A stretch of 64,000 nt of DNA from assembly GCA_944392275.1 (NCBI GenBank), contig CALXWA010000001.1:130737-194736 (forward strand), given 5' to 3'. Positions 45,999-55,346 of this stretch are shown piece by piece (the stretch's first letter is position 1; every line of letters begins with the position of its first letter). The stretch is from an uncultured Alphaproteobacteria bacterium (GTDB lineage Bacteria > Pseudomonadota > Alphaproteobacteria > RF32 > CAG-239). Both the position numbers and the translations under genes were made by a program. Under the pieces are notes generated by a model that worked only from the letters and a program-made list of their open reading frames with translations, was not told the DNA's origin and did no database searches.

Positions 45999-47217
45999 AA
46001 ACATCATATTGTTTTATCCAAGTAAAATTGTTGGGGGAGCAGAATTTTTGTTTATCCGTTTAGCAAGGTTCCTTGTTGAACAGGGTATGCACGTCTTTTA
46101 TGTTGATTATGTTGACGGATTGGCTCGAAAACAACTTTTAGAGAACGATATTGTTTTTGTAGATTATGAAGATAACAAAAAAACAGTTGTTGATATTGAG
46201 GGGACATTAATTACACCGATTTCTAATTTTTATAGAATCAAAAATTTTTTAGAAATTACAAACCAAAATACCAAACTTTTATTTTGGTGTCTTCACTATC
46301 ATAATATTATTGATGTATGTCCTGAAGGAGAAGTCTTGACAAATTTGCCGGAGAAAGTGGTTCCTTTTTTTGTAAGGCATTTTTGCAAAAATACATTTAA
46401 TGTATATAGGAATGTTTTGCTTAATTTAGATAAGTTGCAATCGGTTTATTTTATGGATGAAATGACATTTGCTCTCAATCGTCGAATTTTTTCTTATCCA
46501 TTTTCTCAAGAAATCCCAATTTTGTCACTAAGAAAAGATACATTTGCGAAAGAAGAAGTAATTAATAAAGATGAAATTAATGTATGTTATCTAGGGCGCC
46601 TATGTAAAGAAAAAGTGTATCCCTTGATTAATGTTCTAGATAATTTATTAGAAATTTCAACGAATAAAAAAATTAATGTCCATATTATAGGTGAAGGGGA
46701 TTCAAAAAAGCTGATTAATGAAAAAAAATATAAAGACAAGCTGAACTTGTTGTTTATAGGTACTTTATCTCAAGAAGAAATGAATAAGTATTTAAAAAAT
46801 AAAATTGATATCCTTTTTGCAATGGGAACCGCAGCATTGGAAGGGTGTGCACTAAAATTGCCTGTTGTCTTTCTTAATCCTAGTTATAAAAAAATTCATG
46901 GAAAAATATTTCATTTTATGGATCATTATAATAATTTTAATTTAAAAAATAATCTCAACGGATTTAGTATGCAAGAGATTATTGATATGATTTATGTACA
47001 CGATAAAAAGTCAGAAATTGGTCAAAAATGCCTACAATATTATGAAGCGTATCATTCTCCGGAAGCCGTTATTGCGATGTTACTAAAAGCAATTGAGAAG
47101 AATGAACTTACTCTGTATAAATACAATCAGATCATTAAATCATCAGGAATTTTGAAAAAGAATAAAAATATTATCTACAAGCTTTTTAAAAAAATTATAA
47201 AGTGGAGAAAACTATGA
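45985..47217 (+). CDS. Family 4-type glycosyltransferase
   Basis: 410 aa GT-B protein. [20 protein letters not shown] is the N-terminal acceptor lobe; [20 protein letters not shown] and [20 protein letters not shown] are the donor-lobe hallmarks. A basic C-terminus follows. This gene and the next are visibly richer in A/T and AAA/ATT codons than the genes before 45 kb. Overlap of 14 bp with the aminotransferase and of ATGA with the next gene. Confidence 0.85.
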   Translation: MNINKNIILFYPSKIVGGAEFLFIRLARFLVEQGMHVFYVDYVDGLARKQLLENDIVFVDYEDNKKTVVDIEGTLITPISNFYRIKNFLEITNQNTKLLFWCLHYHNIIDVCPEGEVLTNLPEKVVPFFVRHFCKNTFNVYRNVLLNLDKLQSVYFMDEMTFALNRRIFSYPFSQEIPILSLRKDTFAKEEVINKDEINVCYLGRLCKEKVYPLINVLDNLLEISTNKKINVHIIGEGDSKKLINEKKYKDKLNLLFIGTLSQEEMNKYLKNKIDILFAMGTAALEGCALKLPVVFLNPSYKKIHGKIFHFMDHYNNFNLKNNLNGFSMQEIIDMIYVHDKKSEIGQKCLQYYEAYHSPEAVIAMLLKAIEKNELTLYKYNQIIKSSGILKKNKNIIYKLFKKIIKWRKL

Positions 47218-48317
47218 TTATAATTTTAGGTCATTACCCAAATAAAAAAAATGAAAAAGATGGGATGGTAAGGCGAATTTCGGCGATAGATTCTATCTTA
47301 GGAAATTTAGATAAAGTTTATATAGAAAAATTAAATAAAAAACTTAGTATTACAAAAATGCTTAAGCATCCCATAAGATTTTATAAAGCACTAAAAAATA
47401 AAAATTTTTTATTACCCAATAATAAAACAACCGTCTATAAAGAATTATATGCAAATTCTTTTTATCAAATGGCAAAGAATGCAAATGCCATATATGTACA
47501 TAGTTTATATTTTTTGAAGCAAATTCCGATAGAGTATATTAAAAAATTTGGTGAAAAAATTATTTTAGACATACATGGATGTGTTGTTGAAGAACTTATT
47601 TTTAATCAAGAAAAAGAAAAAACAATTTCATGTTTTAAAAAGTATGAAAGTATAGCATTTCAATACATTGGGTGCTTTGTTGCTGTAAGTGAGAATATGA
47701 TAAATTTTTATAAGAAAAAGTATGAACAAAATACAAAAAAATTTATCTTATTACCAATTTTTAATTTTAATGAAAACAAAATTAATAGAGACAATAATTC
47801 TAAAAAACTTAGAATTATATATTCAGGAGGATTGCAGAAATGGCAAAATGTTTCTGAAATGGTACATATTGTAAAACAATGTTTAGGAAAATTTAAATTT
47901 ATATTTTTAATTCATGATATTGATGAATTCTCTAAATACTTGAAAGTTTCAGATCAAAATGATGTCTTAATTAAATCAGTATCTCCTTCAGAAATTCAAA
48001 ATTTTTATGCAAACGCAGATTTAGGATTTTTATTAAGAGATAAGAATATTGTTAACGATGTCGCTTGTCCAACAAAAGCAATAGAGTACTTAGATAATGG
48101 AATTATTCCAATAGTTCTTCAACCAGAAATCGGCGATTTAGATCAATTAGGATATCAATATATTACAAAAAAAGATCTATTAGAGAATAAACTTCCAACA
48201 TGCGATGAAATGGAAAGGATGAGGAAAGTAAACTATAAAATTGTAAATAAATTGCAAGAAATCCACTCAATAGGTGTAAAAAGTTTGTTGCAACATTTAG
48301 AAAAATTAGGAGAATAA
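47214..48317 (+). CDS. Glycosyltransferase, GT4-like
   Basis: 367 aa. Only the donor lobe is clearly of the GT-B type: IIYSGGLQKWQNVSEMV, SVSPSEIQNFYANADLGFLL and PTKAIEYLDNGIIPIV. The N-terminal half is weakly conserved. Start ATG has GGAG six nt before it; an in-frame GTG 12 nt upstream is less likely. Overlaps the previous stop by ATGA. AT-rich like the previous gene. Confidence 0.75.
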   Translation: MIIILGHYPNKKNEKDGMVRRISAIDSILGNLDKVYIEKLNKKLSITKMLKHPIRFYKALKNKNFLLPNNKTTVYKELYANSFYQMAKNANAIYVHSLYFLKQIPIEYIKKFGEKIILDIHGCVVEELIFNQEKEKTISCFKKYESIAFQYIGCFVAVSENMINFYKKKYEQNTKKFILLPIFNFNENKINRDNNSKKLRIIYSGGLQKWQNVSEMVHIVKQCLGKFKFIFLIHDIDEFSKYLKVSDQNDVLIKSVSPSEIQNFYANADLGFLLRDKNIVNDVACPTKAIEYLDNGIIPIVLQPEIGDLDQLGYQYITKKDLLENKLPTCDEMERMRKVNYKIVNKLQEIHSIGVKSLLQHLEKLGE

Positions 48318-48319
48318 AC

Positions 48320-49213
48320 GTGAACATTAAAATACTTGTGGCATATCACAAAAAAGCTCCCCTATATTCAAATGAAGTCCTTGTTCCCATTCATGTAGGA
48401 AGAGCCGTTGCAAAAGACAAAAGCAAAGACGGTATAATTTCAGATTTAGAACTGGAATGGCTAAAATCTAATATGATAGGTGATGATACTGGAGATAACA
48501 TATCTCATCTAAATAGATATTTTTGTGAATTAACGGCATTATACTGGGCATGGAAAAATTATGATAAACTAGAAAATCCTGATTACATCGGTTTGTGCCA
48601 TTACCGTACTTTGTTTTATTTGAATAAATTTACAAAACATAAAAAAATAAATGGTATATTAGATTATGTTGGCTTGAATAGAGAGACAATTCAAAAACTG
48701 TTACAAAAGTATTCTATTATTGTTCCTCATCCAATTTTAATAGAAGAGTTAGGGGAAAAACGTAGTACGTTTTTTAAAAAAGATGCAGAGGAATTAATGT
48801 TAAATGAAGTTCCTGAATTATATAAGGAATTCCAATGCTTTTGTGAAACAGGATTATCATATCACAAGAATATTTTTCTTATGAAAAGGGAAGATTTTTT
48901 TGAATATTGTGAAAAAGTTTTTGGTTTATTATTAGATGAGTATAACAGAAAAGGTACTTTTTCCGATAGAATCTTTGGATATCAAGCAGAATATTTAACT
49001 TCTTTTTTTGTTAATTATATCGCAAAGAAAAATCAATATAAGATATTAGAAATTGACACTGGTGATATTTCTCAATTGGAAACGAAAAAATTTTCGTGGT
49101 TACGTCTTTTATTTTATGGCTGTATGACTTTTGTAACTTTAAAAAAAATCAGTAAGTACGCAGAGAAATATGAAAAACAACGCTTATTACATGCAATAAG
49201 GAAAAGTAAATGA
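48320..49213 (+). CDS. DUF4422 family (putative glycosyltransferase), first copy
   Basis: 297 aa. DUF4422 is found in capsule and LPS loci. Visible family blocks are ILVAYHKKAPLYSNEVLVPI, GDDTGDNISHLN, ELTALYWAWKNY and DYIGLCHYRTLF. A GTG start with AGGAG seven nt upstream. Shares its fold and block order with the second DUF4422 protein at 50477-51322 but is not a recent duplicate. A galactofuranosyl role beside glf is only an inference. Confidence 0.75.
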   Translation: MNIKILVAYHKKAPLYSNEVLVPIHVGRAVAKDKSKDGIISDLELEWLKSNMIGDDTGDNISHLNRYFCELTALYWAWKNYDKLENPDYIGLCHYRTLFYLNKFTKHKKINGILDYVGLNRETIQKLLQKYSIIVPHPILIEELGEKRSTFFKKDAEELMLNEVPELYKEFQCFCETGLSYHKNIFLMKREDFFEYCEKVFGLLLDEYNRKGTFSDRIFGYQAEYLTSFFVNYIAKKNQYKILEIDTGDISQLETKKFSWLRLLFYGCMTFVTLKKISKYAEKYEKQRLLHAIRKSK

Positions 49214-50343
49214 AAAATATTTTAGTGATTTTAGGAACGAGACCTGAAGTTATAAAATTAGCACCTGTAATTTTAGAACTAAAAAAATCAGAAAATTTTA
49301 ATGTTGAGATATGTAATACAGAACAACAAAAAGAGTTGTCTAATCAAACATTGTCCGTTTTTAATTTAAAAGCAGATATAAATCTTGATGTAATGCAACC
49401 AAATCAAACATTAGCTGACGTTCAAGCTCGGATATTAAGTTCGTTATCAAAGGTTTTTTTGCAAAAAACATATGATGCAGTGATTGTTCAAGGGGATACA
49501 ATGACTGTTTTTTGTGGTGCATTGCTAGGATTCTATAATAAAATTCCAGTCTTCCACGTTGAAGCAGGTTTAAGATCATATGATTTGTATGAACCTTTCC
49601 CGGAAGAAGCTTTAAGACAAATGGTCACAAGAATTTCATCAATACATTTTGCTCCTACGAATAAAGCAGTTGATGCATTACTTAAAGAAGGAATTGATAA
49701 AAATAATATTTATATGACAGGAAATACAGTTGTTGATGCATTATTAACATTACCAGAAGAGGTAAAAAAAAGAGCAAAAGATTATTTGGAAAAATTAAAT
49801 GTAAAGTTTAATGACAAATTAGTGCTCGTGACAGTACATAGAAGGGAAAATCATGGTAAACGATTGGATGAAATCATTAATTCTCTTCTATTCTTGTCAA
49901 AAAAATATAAAGAACATCAGTTTGTAATTCCTGTACATCCAAATCCAAATGTAAAAAACAAACTCTATCATTGTTTAGGTAATAAAAAAAATATTTTATT
50001 GTTACCACCGGTATCATATCCAGAGCTTATTTCTCTAATGTCTTCATCAAAATTGATTTTAACAGATAGTGGTGGCATACAAGAAGAAGCTCCGACATTT
50101 GGTGTTCCTGTTTTAGTTTTAAGATATGAGACGGAAAGAACAGAAGGTGTGGACGCTGGATTTGCCAAATTAATCGGTGCGGAAGCTGAAAAAATAATAT
50201 CATCAGCCTCATATTTTTTGGAGCAAGATAAAAGTTCAATTTTAATGAACAGCAAAAATAATCCATATGGCATTGGAAATGCGGCTGTAAAAATTAGAAA
50301 AATAATTGAAAACTATTTTTTTCAAAGTAAGAAGACAAAATAA
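49210..50343 (+). CDS. wecB: UDP-N-acetylglucosamine 2-epimerase (non-hydrolysing)
   Basis: 377 aa. GTRPEVIKLAPVILEL at the N-terminus, VIVQGDTMTVFCGA, HVEAGLRSYDLYEPFPEEA, VTVHRRENHGK and DSGGIQEEAPTFGVPVLVLR are WecB hallmarks. It makes UDP-ManNAc from UDP-GlcNAc. No WecC dehydrogenase is nearby, so ManNAc itself, or its conversion elsewhere, is expected. ATGA overlap with the preceding gene. Confidence 0.95.
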   Translation: MKNILVILGTRPEVIKLAPVILELKKSENFNVEICNTEQQKELSNQTLSVFNLKADINLDVMQPNQTLADVQARILSSLSKVFLQKTYDAVIVQGDTMTVFCGALLGFYNKIPVFHVEAGLRSYDLYEPFPEEALRQMVTRISSIHFAPTNKAVDALLKEGIDKNNIYMTGNTVVDALLTLPEEVKKRAKDYLEKLNVKFNDKLVLVTVHRRENHGKRLDEIINSLLFLSKKYKEHQFVIPVHPNPNVKNKLYHCLGNKKNILLLPPVSYPELISLMSSSKLILTDSGGIQEEAPTFGVPVLVLRYETERTEGVDAGFAKLIGAEAEKIISSASYFLEQDKSSILMNSKNNPYGIGNAAVKIRKIIENYFFQSKKTK

Positions 50344-50476
50344 ATATAAATTATTTGTCTTTAGAAAAAAATATCCTTTATCTTCTGGGTATGAGTTGTA
50401 AGTTATTGTTGTTTTATTGGATAATTTATTTAAACTGACTTCATTCGATAAATTATCATTCTATTGGACGGCAGAA

Positions 50477-51322
50477 ATGAAAATTAAGATTTTTTCATGT
50501 TATCATAAAAATACACCTCTCTTAAAAAATAAAGTTTTAGAGCCCATTCAGGTAGGAAAGGCTTCGGCAAAAGTAGATTTACAGATTTTAGGAGACAATA
50601 CAGGGGATAATATTTCCCTCAAAAATCCTCATTATTGTGAATTGACCGCAACCTACTGGATATGGAAAAATATCAAAGAGGTGGATTACGTCGGACTTTT
50701 TCATTATCGTCGCTTTTTTAATTTTAAGGATAATGCAAGAAAGGTATATCATTTACCGCTCTCGGTGATTGATGATTTTGGATTAGATGAACAAACAATC
50801 CAAAAAACGATTGAAAATTATGATTTGATATTGCCAAAAATAACGCGTCCGACCAGAAAGACGTTATATCAAAATTATAAAATAGGGCACGTTATATCAG
50901 ACATGGATTGTGTTTTAGATATCTTGGGCGAAAAATATCCTGAGATGAGGGATTTAGCCGAAGATCTGCTAAAAAACAATTCGCAGGGATATTTTGGAAA
51001 TATGTTGATTGCCAAAAAAGCGTTATTTGATGAATATGCTCAATGGTTGTTTTCAATTTTATTTGAGGTTGAAAAAAGAATTCACAGTGATGTTTTAACC
51101 AGAGATGCCTACCAACAAAGAGTTTATGGCTTTTTAGCTGAAAGAATGATGAATATTTTTGTTGCCTATAAAAGGCAACAAGGCTGCCGGATAAAGGAAC
51201 TTCCCAGTGTTTTTGTGGAAGAAGATTTAACGGCTTGGCGTAAATATCAATACAAAATGTTTAAGAGAAGATTCTTTTCTGCAATAGGGTTAGGGTTAAA
51301 GGAATGGAAAGATTTAATATAG
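50477..51322 (+). CDS. DUF4422 family (putative glycosyltransferase), second copy
   Basis: 281 aa. Blocks KIKIFSCYHKNTPLLKN, GDNTGDNISLKN, ELTATYWIWKNI and DYVGLFHYRRFF match DUF4422. The start is the Met before KIKIF; an upstream TTG adds 20 residues from a low-complexity stretch. The only real break (133 bp) in the operon lies just upstream, between wecB and this gene. It overlaps glf by 19 bp, a pairing often seen for DUF4422. Confidence 0.75.
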   Translation: MKIKIFSCYHKNTPLLKNKVLEPIQVGKASAKVDLQILGDNTGDNISLKNPHYCELTATYWIWKNIKEVDYVGLFHYRRFFNFKDNARKVYHLPLSVIDDFGLDEQTIQKTIENYDLILPKITRPTRKTLYQNYKIGHVISDMDCVLDILGEKYPEMRDLAEDLLKNNSQGYFGNMLIAKKALFDEYAQWLFSILFEVEKRIHSDVLTRDAYQQRVYGFLAERMMNIFVAYKRQQGCRIKELPSVFVEEDLTAWRKYQYKMFKRRFFSAIGLGLKEWKDLI

Positions 51323-52431
51323 ATAATTTAATTGTCGGTTGCGGATTTACGGGGATTACGCTGGCCAATAAATTAGCCGATTGTTTGGGCGAAAAAGTTT
51401 TAATCATTGATGTCAAAGACCACATTGCCGGCAATTGTTATGACTATTTTGATAAAAATGGGATATGTGTTCATCAATACGGAACGCACATTTTCCATAC
51501 AAACAACAAAAGAGTATGGGATTATTTAAGTCAATTTACCAAATGGTATCCGTATCAGCATAAGGTTAGAGGATATATTGATGGGCAAGAGGTTCCCATT
51601 CCCTTTAATCTTAATTCGATTCATCAGGTTTTTCCGGAATATTTGGCCAATTTGTTGGAAAAAAAGTTAATTGATACCTTTGGTTTTAATGTAAAAGTTC
51701 CTATTTTGGAATTGAAAAAGACAGGCGATAAAGATTTATTATTTTTAGCCGAATATGTTTATGACAAAGTTTTTTTGCACTATACCTTAAAACAATGGGG
51801 AATGAAGCCCGAAGACTTGGACATGAGTGTGACTGGCAGAGTCCCTGTTTATATTTCGCGTGATAATCGTTATTTTCAAGATAAATATCAAGGGATTCCC
51901 ATGGAAGGGTATACAAAGCTAGCACAAAAAATGTTAGACAATCCCAAAATTGAAGTAAAATTAAAAACATCCTATCAAGACATAAAATCATGCGTAAACT
52001 ACAAGCGTCTTTATTATACCGGTCCGATAGATGAATTTTTTGGTTTTACAGAGGGAGAATTACCCTACAGAAGTTTAAAATTTGATTTTGTGGAATTAAA
52101 CAAACCTTATTTTCAATCAGGAGCTTGTATTAATTATCCTAATAATTATGATTTTACACGGATAGGGGAGTATAAATATTTTCTGGATAACCAATCTGAC
52201 AAAACCGTTATTTCTTTCGAATATCCGCAAAATTTTGAACAAGGAAAGAATGAACGCTATTATCCGATCATAAGTAAAGAAAATGAAGATTTGTATCAAA
52301 AATATTTGTCAAAAGCACAGAAGGAGAAAAATATTTATTTTTGTGGTCGGTTAGGGGGCTACAAATACCTCAATATGGATCAGGCAATTGGAGCAGCCTT
52401 AGAGCTTTTTGAGCAAAGCACGCGTGGATAA
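51304..52431 (+). CDS. glf: UDP-galactopyranose mutase
   Basis: FAD enzyme that makes UDP-galactofuranose. 375 aa; VGCGFTGITLANKLAD is the FAD-binding start, HIAGNCYDYFDKNGICVHQY and GTHIFHTNNKRVW are GLF hallmarks, RVPVYISRDNRYF and YRSLKFDF follow, and GRLGGYKYLNMDQAIGAALE closes the protein. Supplies Galf to a glycosyltransferase of the locus. Last gene of the operon; a strong terminator follows. Confidence 0.96.
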   Translation: MERFNIDNLIVGCGFTGITLANKLADCLGEKVLIIDVKDHIAGNCYDYFDKNGICVHQYGTHIFHTNNKRVWDYLSQFTKWYPYQHKVRGYIDGQEVPIPFNLNSIHQVFPEYLANLLEKKLIDTFGFNVKVPILELKKTGDKDLLFLAEYVYDKVFLHYTLKQWGMKPEDLDMSVTGRVPVYISRDNRYFQDKYQGIPMEGYTKLAQKMLDNPKIEVKLKTSYQDIKSCVNYKRLYYTGPIDEFFGFTEGELPYRSLKFDFVELNKPYFQSGACINYPNNYDFTRIGEYKYFLDNQSDKTVISFEYPQNFEQGKNERYYPIISKENEDLYQKYLSKAQKEKNIYFCGRLGGYKYLNMDQAIGAALELFEQSTRG

Positions 52432-52444
52432 GAAATCTAAAAAT

Positions 52445-52480
52445 AAAAAAAGAACAGCTCTCTGAGGCTGTTCTTTTTTT
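52445..52480. terminator. Bidirectional terminator between glf and tRNA-Arg
   Basis: AAAAAAAGAACAGC pairs with GCTGTTCTTTTTTT around an 8-nt loop. It ends glf (+) and the tRNA pair (-). Confidence 0.9.
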
Positions 52481-52484
52481 GAAA

Positions 52485-52561
52485 TGGCGATCCCGAGAAG
52501 ATTCGAACTTCTGACCCACAGCTTAGAAGGCTGTTGCTCTATCCAGCTGAGCTACGGGACC
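52485..52561 (-). tRNA. tRNA-Arg(TCT)
   Basis: Cloverleaf complete. The acceptor stem GGTCCCG pairs with CGGGATC. The anticodon stem ACAGC/GCTGT has loop CTTCTAA, giving anticodon TCT; the T-loop is TTCGAAT; CCA is encoded at 52485-52487. Lies 10 bp after tRNA-Pro(TGG) on the minus strand, so the two are co-transcribed. Confidence 0.95.
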
Positions 52562-52571
52562 AACAATTTGC

Positions 52572-52648
52572 TGGTCGGGGCAGCAGGATTCGAACCTGTG
52601 ACATCTTGCTCCCAAAGCAAGCGCTCTACCAGGCTGAGCTATGCCCCG
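52572..52648 (-). tRNA. tRNA-Pro(TGG)
   Basis: CGGGGCA/TGCCCCG acceptor stem, anticodon stem CTTGC/GCAAG with loop TTTGGGA (anticodon TGG), T-loop TTCGAAT, encoded CCA at 52572-52574. Second proline tRNA in the window; the other, with GGG, is at 13996-14072. Confidence 0.95.
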
Positions 52649-52796
52649 ATTTCAGAAGATATATTTACCTTATTTATTTTATTTTGCAAGTACTTTTTTT
52701 AAAAAAACAAAAATTGCAAAGATCTCTTTTTATTTACAATAAGCAAATTTTGTACTAAAATAGACTAAATTCCAAATTGATATAAAAGAGGCGATG

Positions 52797-54401
52797 ATGA
52801 ATAAATTAACCCGTAATTCCGGAGAGCTAAGAAGAAAAGCGGAGCGATTGCTCAAAATTATGGCAATTGGAGGCTCGGCGTTGTTTTTTTCTTGTGGAGA
52901 AAAGACCGTTCAACAAAAACTCCCAAAAACCAATAAAATAGAGCAAGTCCGTAAAAAAGAACCGCCTCAAAACGCAGTGAAAGATGTTGTTTATCAAGTA
53001 GATACCTTAGAAAAATCAAGAAGTGGAGTGTTACTTTACCATAGCAATAATAAAATTGTTCGCTATTTTGTTGATAAAAATAATTCGTATCGTTTGCGTT
53101 TATATTTATTGGCTCATGAACAAAAACATAAAGATAATTATAACCGAGGTTTGAAAATTTGGAATGTTTCCCCTTCACAGTATGCCAAAATTTGCATGCA
53201 TGATGAAATTTCAGCCAATATTTGTGCTTTATTAACATTAAGGTATGAATATTTGGCTGCAAAAGATAAAGAGGCTGTTATCAATAAATATAAAAATGGC
53301 GAATACGGTTATTATTTTCAGGCAATTAAAGATAAACAAATTTTTCCAGAAAAAAATGACACCATAAATAGGGACAAAGAATGGTCTTTTATTGCGAATG
53401 AAACGCAAAAAATGTGGATGGCAACATATTTTCCGAACTATATGCGTTCAACAATTCGAATGGTTGAGCGTTATATGGGGAGAATTAGTAGGGGAATAAG
53501 CCCCGTACAGCAAAATAAAGGTTACCAAAAGGCTGTAAAAATAGCGTATAATATTGGCGGTGTTGATTTTGGCTCGTATATGAAACAAGACATAACGATT
53601 AACGATAATCGATTAGAAATTATGGATGGAATTAATCGGATAGACTTTTTAGGTAATGGACAAGATCAGATTTATAAAAATGTTAATATCCAGATAAATA
53701 AATTAAAAATACAACAAAAACCGATTAATGAAAATCTTGTTCGCCATATTTATTATGCGGAGTGGTTGAAGTTTCTTTTTAAGGATATCAGTGCGGATGA
53801 AATTAAGAACAATCCGCAAATTGTTGATTTTTGCTATAAAAAGATAGGAGCAACATTAAATTCAAGCAAAAACAAGGCACGGTTTGAAAAGTTAATTGAC
53901 GATAATTTAAAAGAACATCAGCTTTTTATCATGAAAGAACAGGCGATTGATAAAAAAACAATTGAACAAATATATACCTATAAAAATGTAAATTTATCCC
54001 AAATGATAACAAGTTTTACCTTTGACAATTCTGTTTTAAATCATCAATGGCAAGATTTAGAAAACAAATCCTATACATTCCCGATAGAAGACCGAATGTA
54101 TGAGTATTTTATTGAGCCGGAGCTAAAAGAAATGCGTAAAAACAGTAAAACCCCGGTTTTAATAAAAGGGCAACAATCCCCAAAAACACTTACATCTCTT
54201 AATAAGTCTAGAAGGTCAGAAGAACAAAGAATCGCTGTTCCGGATTTTACCCAGCCGATTTTAACAAGGGCAACACCACAACAAATCCAAGAAATTTACC
54301 AATGTATTGAAGATTTCAACAATATTCCAGAGGTGTTAAAAAATTGTGATGTTGAACAACAAAAAAAATATCTTTTACGCCAAAAACAAAGAGAAATCTA
54401 A
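52797..54401 (+). CDS. Putative membrane-anchored zinc metallopeptidase (HExxH)
   Basis: 534 aa, not assigned to a named family. After a long basic N-region there is a hydrophobic stretch ending FFSC (Cys33), a weak lipobox, so the protein may be a lipoprotein or membrane-anchored. A short HExxH motif (HEQKH, residues about 107-111) is followed 24-25 residues later by HDEISA, as expected for the third ligand of a gluzincin. The remaining 390 residues are helical and charged without recognised domains. The second ATG of two has AGAGG five nt before it. Next gene is the RNHCP protein, 5 bp away. Confidence 0.6.
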   Translation: MNKLTRNSGELRRKAERLLKIMAIGGSALFFSCGEKTVQQKLPKTNKIEQVRKKEPPQNAVKDVVYQVDTLEKSRSGVLLYHSNNKIVRYFVDKNNSYRLRLYLLAHEQKHKDNYNRGLKIWNVSPSQYAKICMHDEISANICALLTLRYEYLAAKDKEAVINKYKNGEYGYYFQAIKDKQIFPEKNDTINRDKEWSFIANETQKMWMATYFPNYMRSTIRMVERYMGRISRGISPVQQNKGYQKAVKIAYNIGGVDFGSYMKQDITINDNRLEIMDGINRIDFLGNGQDQIYKNVNIQINKLKIQQKPINENLVRHIYYAEWLKFLFKDISADEIKNNPQIVDFCYKKIGATLNSSKNKARFEKLIDDNLKEHQLFIMKEQAIDKKTIEQIYTYKNVNLSQMITSFTFDNSVLNHQWQDLENKSYTFPIEDRMYEYFIEPELKEMRKNSKTPVLIKGQQSPKTLTSLNKSRRSEEQRIAVPDFTQPILTRATPQQIQEIYQCIEDFNNIPEVLKNCDVEQQKKYLLRQKQREI

Positions 54402-54406
54402 AGCCG

Positions 54407-54721
54407 ATGAAAAAATTTCAGAGAAATATTGAGGACTTTGTGTGTGAACATTGTGGAACAAAAGTATCCGGCAACGGATATACCAATCATTGCCCGCAAT
54501 GCCTTTATTCAAAGCATGTTGATATTAACCCCGGCGACAGAGCATCTGATTGCGGTGGGTTGATGGAACCCATTGATGTTGAAATCAAAAACGGAAGTTA
54601 TGTTCTGGTTCAGCGTTGCCAAAAGTGCGGTTTTATCCGCAAAAATAAACTACAAGACGGGGATAACTTTAATGCGGTTTTAGATATCTCTCGGAACAAA
54701 GTAAACCTCTTAAAAAAATAG
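54407..54721 (+). CDS. RNHCP-domain zinc-ribbon protein
   Basis: 104 aa. The RNHCP family signature is present as GYTNHCPQCLYSKHVD preceded by FVCEHCGTKV, with a second pair in RCQKCGF. Family members are small cytoplasmic proteins of unknown function, some linked to RNA or translation. Starts 5 bp after the metallopeptidase stop, so co-transcribed. Confidence 0.85.
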   Translation: MKKFQRNIEDFVCEHCGTKVSGNGYTNHCPQCLYSKHVDINPGDRASDCGGLMEPIDVEIKNGSYVLVQRCQKCGFIRKNKLQDGDNFNAVLDISRNKVNLLKK

Positions 54722-54743
54722 AGGCTTATTTTTAATAAGCCTC
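54714..54743 (-). terminator. Terminator after hsp20
   Basis: GAGGCTTATT/AATAAGCCTC (54721-54730, 54734-54743) followed on the minus strand by a T7 run. On the plus strand the U-run is weak but it may also serve the RNHCP gene. Confidence 0.75.
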
Positions 54744-54763
54744 CGTTTATCACACACATAGTT

Positions 54764-55255
54764 TTATTGTTTTTTGGTGTTTTTAGCCGTTTTAGTAACA
54801 GAAATTTTCTTCTTCTTTTGTTGTTCCACAGCTGTCTTGGGAATATTGATTTTGAGCATTCCGTCAGTATATTCGGCATTGGCATTTTCAAATTGCAAAT
54901 CCCAGGGAAGGGGAATTGTTCTTTTGACCATTCCATAAGAGATTTCAGAAAAATAGTTGCCCTGATGAGTTTCTTCATTTTCTTGCCTTTTTTCTCCGGA
55001 AATCGTTAAATACCCGTCAGAAGAAATTTCAATATCAATATCTTTTTCGGATAATCCAGGCAATTCTGCGGTAACACAGACATTATTCTTATTTTCTTTA
55101 ACTTCAATTTTAGGCTCCAGTTCGTGCATATCAGAATGATGAGGAAAATCCATCATATTCCAAAAATGGTGCAACAAAGTTCGAATATCTCCATGTGTTA
55201 CATTATGAACCGGAACATTATAATCTTTATCGGTAGAGGTAATTTGGTTTGACAT
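54764..55255 (-). CDS. Small heat-shock protein Hsp20
   Basis: 163 aa alpha-crystallin-type chaperone that holds unfolding proteins. The N-terminal arm ends near residue 48. The core beta-sandwich has VCVTAELPGLSEKDIDIEIS, GYLTISGEKR and ISYGMVKRTIPLPWDL; the C-terminal end has the LKINIPK motif. Start has AGGAG upstream. A CTTGAAAA box on the minus strand (around 55308-55315) could be part of a heat-shock promoter, but no matching -10 is convincing. Confidence 0.93.
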   Translation of the reverse strand: MSNQITSTDKDYNVPVHNVTHGDIRTLLHHFWNMMDFPHHSDMHELEPKIEVKENKNNVCVTAELPGLSEKDIDIEISSDGYLTISGEKRQENEETHQGNYFSEISYGMVKRTIPLPWDLQFENANAEYTDGMLKINIPKTAVEQQKKKKISVTKTAKNTKKQ

Positions 55256-55320
55256 TATTTTTCTCCTAAAAAAAGCTTTGCCTCAAACAAATAATTCTGA
55301 AAATAAGCTTTTCAAGGGAT

Positions 55321-55340
55321 AAAAAAATCGCCCGAAGGCG
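55321..55340 (-). terminator. Terminator after the CorC/HlyC-type gene
   Basis: CGCC-TTCG-GGCG stable tetraloop hairpin on the minus strand (55329-55340) followed by T7. Confidence 0.85.
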
Positions 55341-55346
55341 GTTAAT

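Noticed and set aside
52484-52758. Two frames reading GFEPVTSCSQSKRSTRLSY and similar across the tRNA pair
   Set aside because: They are antisense readings of tRNA-Arg and tRNA-Pro, not genes.
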